From GWE2-42-39 sp034003625 (GTDB taxonomy: Bacteria > Bacteroidota > Bacteroidia > Bacteroidales > Prolixibacteraceae): a stretch of 64,000 nt of DNA. The notes below the pieces were generated by a model. The model made no database searches, was not told the DNA's origin, and saw only the letters and a program-made list of their open reading frames with translations. Both the position numbers and the translations under genes were made by a program. The stretch's first letter is position 1. Every line of letters begins with the position of its first letter. Location of the stretch: NCBI GenBank assembly GCA_034003625.1, contig JAVEYG010000017.1, positions 1 through 64,000 of the forward strand, given 5' to 3'. Below are positions 60,950 to 64,000 of this stretch, one piece after another.

Positions 60950-62070
60950 TATTGGTAAAATTCAATGATCCGGCTGGTGATGTATTCCAACTGCTCTTGC
61001 GACAATTCAGTGTGCATGGGCAAAGATAACACTTGTTGCGAACATTCTTCCGCAACCGGGAAATCGCCTTTTTGGTGTCCTATGAACAGATAAGCTTCCT
61101 GAAGGTGAAGCGGCACCGGGTAATAAACCATTGACGGGATGCCTGACTGTTTTAAATATTCCTGAAGCTGGTCACGTCTGGTTTTCACCTTGATTGTATA
61201 CTGATGAAAACTGTGCGTACTGTACGAAACCCTTCCCGGAACCGTTATCCCTGACAGATGGTTTAACGCCTGGTCATAAAAAGACGCAGCTTGCTGCCGT
61301 GCGGCAATGTACTGATCAAGATATTTCAACTTCACATCGAGAATGGCAGCCTGTAACGCATCTAACCGTGAATTGACGCCGATTTGCCGGTAATGATATT
61401 TTTGGCCCATCCCGTGATTGGCAATGGAACGGATGGCAGTAGCCAGTTTTTCGTCGTTAGTGAACACCGCGCCTCCATCGCCAAACGCACCCAGGTTTTT
61501 CGTCGGGAAAAACGAGTTGCAGGAAATATCGCCAATGGTTCCGGCTTTTACATGGGATTTATCTGAAAAAATATAGTCAGAACCCAATGCCTGGCACATG
61601 TCTTCAATGACAAACAAACCGTACCGACGGGCAATTGCCATGATTTCTTCCATGGGGGCACACTGCCCATACAGATGAACAGGCACGATTGCCCGCGTTT
61701 TAGACGTAATTTTTTCGTTCAGTTTTTCCGGACAAATGTTAAATGTCTCCGGATCAATATCCACTAAAACCGGCTTGAGTTTCAGTAAGACCAGCACTTC
61801 AAGCGTGGAAACAAAGGTAAACGGAGTGGTCATTACCTCATCTCCAGGCTGTAACCCCAACGCCATAAAAGCCATCTGTAAGGCATCCGTACCATTTCCG
61901 CAAGTGACAACATGGTTTACATTCTGGTATTTGCAAAGGTTTTCTTCGAAATCGAGAACCTTGCCGCCTTTCACAAAAACCGACGATGCAATCACTTGTT
62001 GCATGGCCCGGTCAATCTCATCTTTAATCTTCAGATATTGACCATACAGATCAACCATTTGAATATTCAT
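60949..62070 (-). CDS. DegT/DnrJ/EryC1/StrS aminotransferase, WlbC/WbpE-like
   Basis: A PLP-dependent sugar aminotransferase. The PLP Lys lies in SFFPTKNLGAFGDGGAVF; VVTCGNGTDALQMAFMALG and DEVMTTPFTFVSTLEVLV are family blocks. In the WbpB/E/D pathway it adds the 3-amino group to the keto sugar made by the oxidoreductase. It is the first gene of the four-gene minus-strand operon. Confidence 0.9.
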   Translation of the reverse strand: MNIQMVDLYGQYLKIKDEIDRAMQQVIASSVFVKGGKVLDFEENLCKYQNVNHVVTCGNGTDALQMAFMALGLQPGDEVMTTPFTFVSTLEVLVLLKLKPVLVDIDPETFNICPEKLNEKITSKTRAIVPVHLYGQCAPMEEIMAIARRYGLFVIEDMCQALGSDYIFSDKSHVKAGTIGDISCNSFFPTKNLGAFGDGGAVFTNDEKLATAIRSIANHGMGQKYHYRQIGVNSRLDALQAAILDVKLKYLDQYIAARQQAASFYDQALNHLSGITVPGRVSYSTHSFHQYTIKVKTRRDQLQEYLKQSGIPSMVYYPVPLHLQEAYLFIGHQKGDFPVAEECSQQVLSLPMHTELSQEQLEYITSRIIEFYQ

Positions 62071-62226
62071 GTGCTAATTTTTGCATTATAACGCAGCAAA
62101 AACAAAAAGATTTTGTTTTTATCTGCCCTTGCGAAAGTATAAAATGTTTGCTATTCGGAGAATTTTTCCCAAATGATTCACGATTATTCCTTAATTTTAA
62201 CAGATAATCTTTTACAAAGTAAGAGC

Positions 62227-62424
62227 ATGGAATACCGGTTTAAAATTGCGGATTTGATCCTTATACTAATTGGCGCTTTTGGAATGGGCACAGGATTTGG
62301 ACAAGTTGCAGACCGGGGTTCGGAAAATGATTTTCCGATATTGTTTCTAATCGGATTTTTCATGACAATTATTCCCATTTTAAAATCCAGAGTACGAATT
62401 GTAAAAAAAATGAGAAAAGAATAA
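62227..62424 (+). CDS. Small hypothetical membrane protein
   Basis: A 65-residue protein with two membrane segments (about 10-26 and 39-53) and a basic C-terminus (KSRVRIVKKMRKE). The ATG at 62227 is chosen; a longer frame opens at 62173. No family is recognised. Confidence 0.5.
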   Translation: MEYRFKIADLILILIGAFGMGTGFGQVADRGSENDFPILFLIGFFMTIIPILKSRVRIVKKMRKE

Positions 62425-62432
62425 AATAATTC

Positions 62433-62462
62433 TTGTGATTTTAGAATAAAGGACTATTTTTG
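62433..62462 (+). promoter_or_regulatory. Promoter of the tRNA-Lys gene
   Basis: TTG at 62433-62435 and TATTTTTG at 62455-62462 are 19 bases apart, the same -33/-7 layout as at murB. The tRNA starts 36 bases later. Confidence 0.55.
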
Positions 62463-62497
62463 CAACCGCTTTTGAAAAACAAAAGCACATCAAGGAT

Positions 62498-62573
62498 GAC
62501 TCAGTAGCTCAGCAGGTAGAGCACATCCCTTTTAAGGATGGGGTCCTGGGTTCGAGCCCCAGCTGAGTCACCA
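62498..62573 (+). tRNA. tRNA-Lys (anticodon TTT)
   Basis: All four stems can be drawn: acceptor GACTCAG with CTGAGTC, D-arm GCTC/GAGC, anticodon stem CATCC/GGATG around the loop CTTTTAA (anticodon TTT), and T-arm CTGGG/CCCAG with TTCGAGC. Discriminator A at 62570 and an encoded CCA end the gene. A tyrosine recombinase gene follows, so its 3' end is the likely attachment site of an integrated element. Confidence 0.97.
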
Positions 62574-62594
62574 ATCAAAAAGTCAAAAAACACT

Positions 62595-62632
62595 AAAAGC
62601 GCTTAAATTGTTGATTTTAAGCGCTTTTTTAT
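62595..62632 (+). terminator. Terminator after tRNA-Lys
   Basis: AAAAGCGCTTAAA (62595-62607) and TTTAAGCGCTTTT (62616-62628) form a perfect 13-base stem with an 8-base loop, followed by T residues. Confidence 0.85.
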
Positions 62633-62681
62633 TTTCGGGAAACACCGGGAGATGCACTGAAAATCAAATTAAAAGGGTCTA

Positions 62682-62725
62682 AATCGAGACCTATGCAAAA
62701 TGAAGCAAAAAGTTAGGTCTCGATT
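62682..62725. repeat. Inverted repeat near the recombinase gene
   Basis: AATCGAGACCTA (62682-62693) and TAGGTCTCGATT (62714-62725) are perfect 12-base inverted arms around a 20-base spacer. The core CGAGACC recurs at about 62824-62830. It may be a recombinase arm site or an operator of the recombinase gene. Confidence 0.6.
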
Positions 62726-62849
62726 GTGGTTTAACTCGTTGATAATTAACATTTAAATTGAGTTGTTTTGGTCTGTTTTGATGTTTTCAAATTGCCCTAT
62801 AAAGGGTAATTTTGAAAAGGGAACGAGACCATTTTTTGTCGAACAAAAA

Positions 62850-64000
62850 ATGTTAATTAAAATGAGAGTAACAATTAATTTTCAGTTGAAAAAGTCAAAG
62901 GCGCGGGAAGACAACAAATGCCCTGTTTATTTGCGGTGTACGCTTGATGGAGAACGGTTTGAACTGTCAACCGGCATTTTTATTTTACCGGATTTATGGA
63001 GCAGGGGCCGACAGGAACCCAGGGGAAAGACCGAGGAAGCTATGGTCGTAAAAAGCCGTTTGGGGAAAGTCACTACAAAAGTTCAGGATGCCTTCAATTT
63101 TCTGGAATCAACCGAAGAGTATTTCACTGTTTTTGATCTGAAAGAAAAACTTTTGTCCCCCAGGAAAAAGGTTGGTCTGATATCGATTTTTGATTCTGTA
63201 ATAAGAGATATAGAAGCGCGGGTCGGGGTTGATTATTCTCAGGGGACTTTGAAACATTATAAAACGAGCAGGGAACGTATAAAAGGATTTATTAGCTTCC
63301 AGTTTAAGCGGCAGGAATTTCCTGTTTCATCAGTTGACTACGGCTTTATTAATGCAATGGATGTTTATTTAAAACAGAAATTCCGGGTAAAACCGAATAC
63401 TGCAGTAACCTACCATAAGCATTTAAAGAAGGTATTGAACATGGCGATTGCCCTGAATTACATTACCACCAACCCTTACGAACGGTTTAAGGTTGTCAGG
63501 AACGAATCACACAGAGATTTCCTCACATTGCAGGAACTGGGCAAGATAAAAGACAAGGAAATAAGTACCCAGCGACTGGGGCAGGTGCGGGATATATTTG
63601 TGTTTGCCTGTTATACCGGGCTCGGCTATGCAGAGCTAAAGAAACTTGGCCGGGAACACATTCAACGGGGTGATGACGGGGATGAGTGGATCGTAATTGA
63701 CCGAAATAAAACCGATATCCGTTGCCGCATTCCCTTATTACCCCAGGCCAAAGAGCTCCTTAAAAAATACGAACAACATCCGGTGTGCGAGATTACCGGA
63801 AAATTGCTCCCTGTAAATTCCAACCAAAAGATGAACGAATATTTGAAAGAGCTGGCAGTTATTTGCGGGGTCGATAAAACTTTGACAATGCATGTTTCAA
63901 GGCACACATTTGCCACTTCGGTCACGCTAACCAACGGGGTGCCAATTGAAACCGTCTCCAGGATGCTGGGGCATACTTCGATTAAAACAACCCAGATTTA
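62850..64000 (+). CDS. Tyrosine recombinase (integrase), cut by the window edge
   Basis: The frame stays open from ATG 62850 (or 62862) to the window end. An arm-binding start (VTINFQLKKSKAREDNKCPV), a core-binding SAM-like part, and the catalytic domain follow in order. The latter has FACYTGLGYAELKKLG, NKTDIRCRIPL with the beta-hairpin Lys, HVSRHTF and LGHTSIKTTQI. The first catalytic Arg is Gly here, as IntDOT-type recombinases are known to lack it. The window ends after two bases (TA) of the next codon, where the catalytic Tyr is expected. It lies directly after tRNA-Lys and points away from it, as in integrative elements. Confidence 0.9.
   Translation, partial: MLIKMRVTINFQLKKSKAREDNKCPVYLRCTLDGERFELSTGIFILPDLWSRGRQEPRGKTEEAMVVKSRLGKVTTKVQDAFNFLESTEEYFTVFDLKEKLLSPRKKVGLISIFDSVIRDIEARVGVDYSQGTLKHYKTSRERIKGFISFQFKRQEFPVSSVDYGFINAMDVYLKQKFRVKPNTAVTYHKHLKKVLNMAIALNYITTNPYERFKVVRNESHRDFLTLQELGKIKDKEISTQRLGQVRDIFVFACYTGLGYAELKKLGREHIQRGDDGDEWIVIDRNKTDIRCRIPLLPQAKELLKKYEQHPVCEITGKLLPVNSNQKMNEYLKELAVICGVDKTLTMHVSRHTFATSVTLTNGVPIETVSRMLGHTSIKTTQI

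Larger units (their letters stand above)
62574..62849. other. Region between tRNA-Lys and the recombinase gene
   Basis: It holds the terminator at 62595-62632, the inverted repeat at 62682-62725 and a shorter inverted repeat (CATTTTTTGT with ACAAAAAATG-like arms) just before the recombinase start. These are the places where arm-type recombinase sites would be expected. No gene is seen. Confidence 0.55.

Noticed and set aside
58832..62070. A full capsule locus
   Set aside because: Only three sugar-nucleotide genes and the UpxY gene are present; no flippase, polymerase, export or transferase gene adjoins them.
1..64000. CRISPR arrays, insertion sequences and rRNA operons
   Set aside because: Scanning by eye found no regularly spaced repeats, no transposase-like protein and no rRNA sequence. 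Short or diverged arrays could be missed.

Overview
The window is chromosomal DNA of a Bacteroidota bacterium, most likely from Bacteroidales/Marinilabiliales. The evidence is a SusC/SusD pair with FecI/FecR-type control, a PorQ gene and a secreted protein with a type IX sorting tail, an UpxY-type antiterminator, DUF4857/DUF4876/DUF6850 genes, and promoter-like TAnnTTTG boxes in front of several genes. No species can be named from the sequence alone. No insertion sequence, rRNA or CRISPR array was seen.

Layout. 0.4-6.1 kb: amino-sugar block with a ROK regulator, a NagB-LmbE fusion whose NagB half has lost two catalytic residues, a complete nagB, and a ROK sugar kinase. 6.2-8.1 kb: a small flavin reductase and rlmN. 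8.4-19.1 kb: one minus-strand operon running from a type IX-secreted beta-propeller through a TonB receptor, a DUF4876 lipoprotein, a DUF6850 barrel, an ABC ATPase and permease to a DUF4857 membrane protein. It is preceded by a polyferredoxin membrane protein (19.2-21.1 kb). 21.4-23.3 kb: an ECF sigma operon (lipoprotein, sigma factor, CpxP-like protein, zinc-finger anti-sigma) in which the sigma gene carries an in-frame TAG. 23.5-34 kb: mostly housekeeping genes (HD and CYTH proteins, a DUF3078 outer-membrane protein, pfkA, ispH-cmk, porQ, a glycosyltransferase, murB). 34-37.7 kb: a His-rich TonB receptor with a HYC_CC_PP-type protein and a lipoprotein, probably for metal handling.

37.8-44.6 kb is a histidine-kinase region containing two intact kinases (one with a receiver and about eight PAS domains) and two gene remnants. 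One remnant is a frameshifted, truncated PAS protein. The other fuses the start of a cobalamin-binding protein to the last residues of a kinase. 44.7-49.9 kb: an M20 deacylase, a class V aminotransferase and htpG. 50-58.7 kb: sigma factor, FecR, SusC, SusD and a ComEC-like metallo-hydrolase, with no glycoside hydrolase. 58.8-62.1 kb: three genes for a diacetamido-uronic acid nucleotide sugar followed by an UpxY gene, which is in the unusual last position.

At the right edge a tRNA-Lys(TTT) gene with a strong promoter is followed by a tyrosine recombinase that runs off the window one base into its predicted catalytic tyrosine codon. This looks like the left end of an integrated element whose cargo lies outside the window.

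The observations most worth following are the amber codon in the sigma gene, the cobalamin-domain/kinase deletion fusion, the redox/TonB/ABC DUF4857 locus, and the tRNA-Lys island end.
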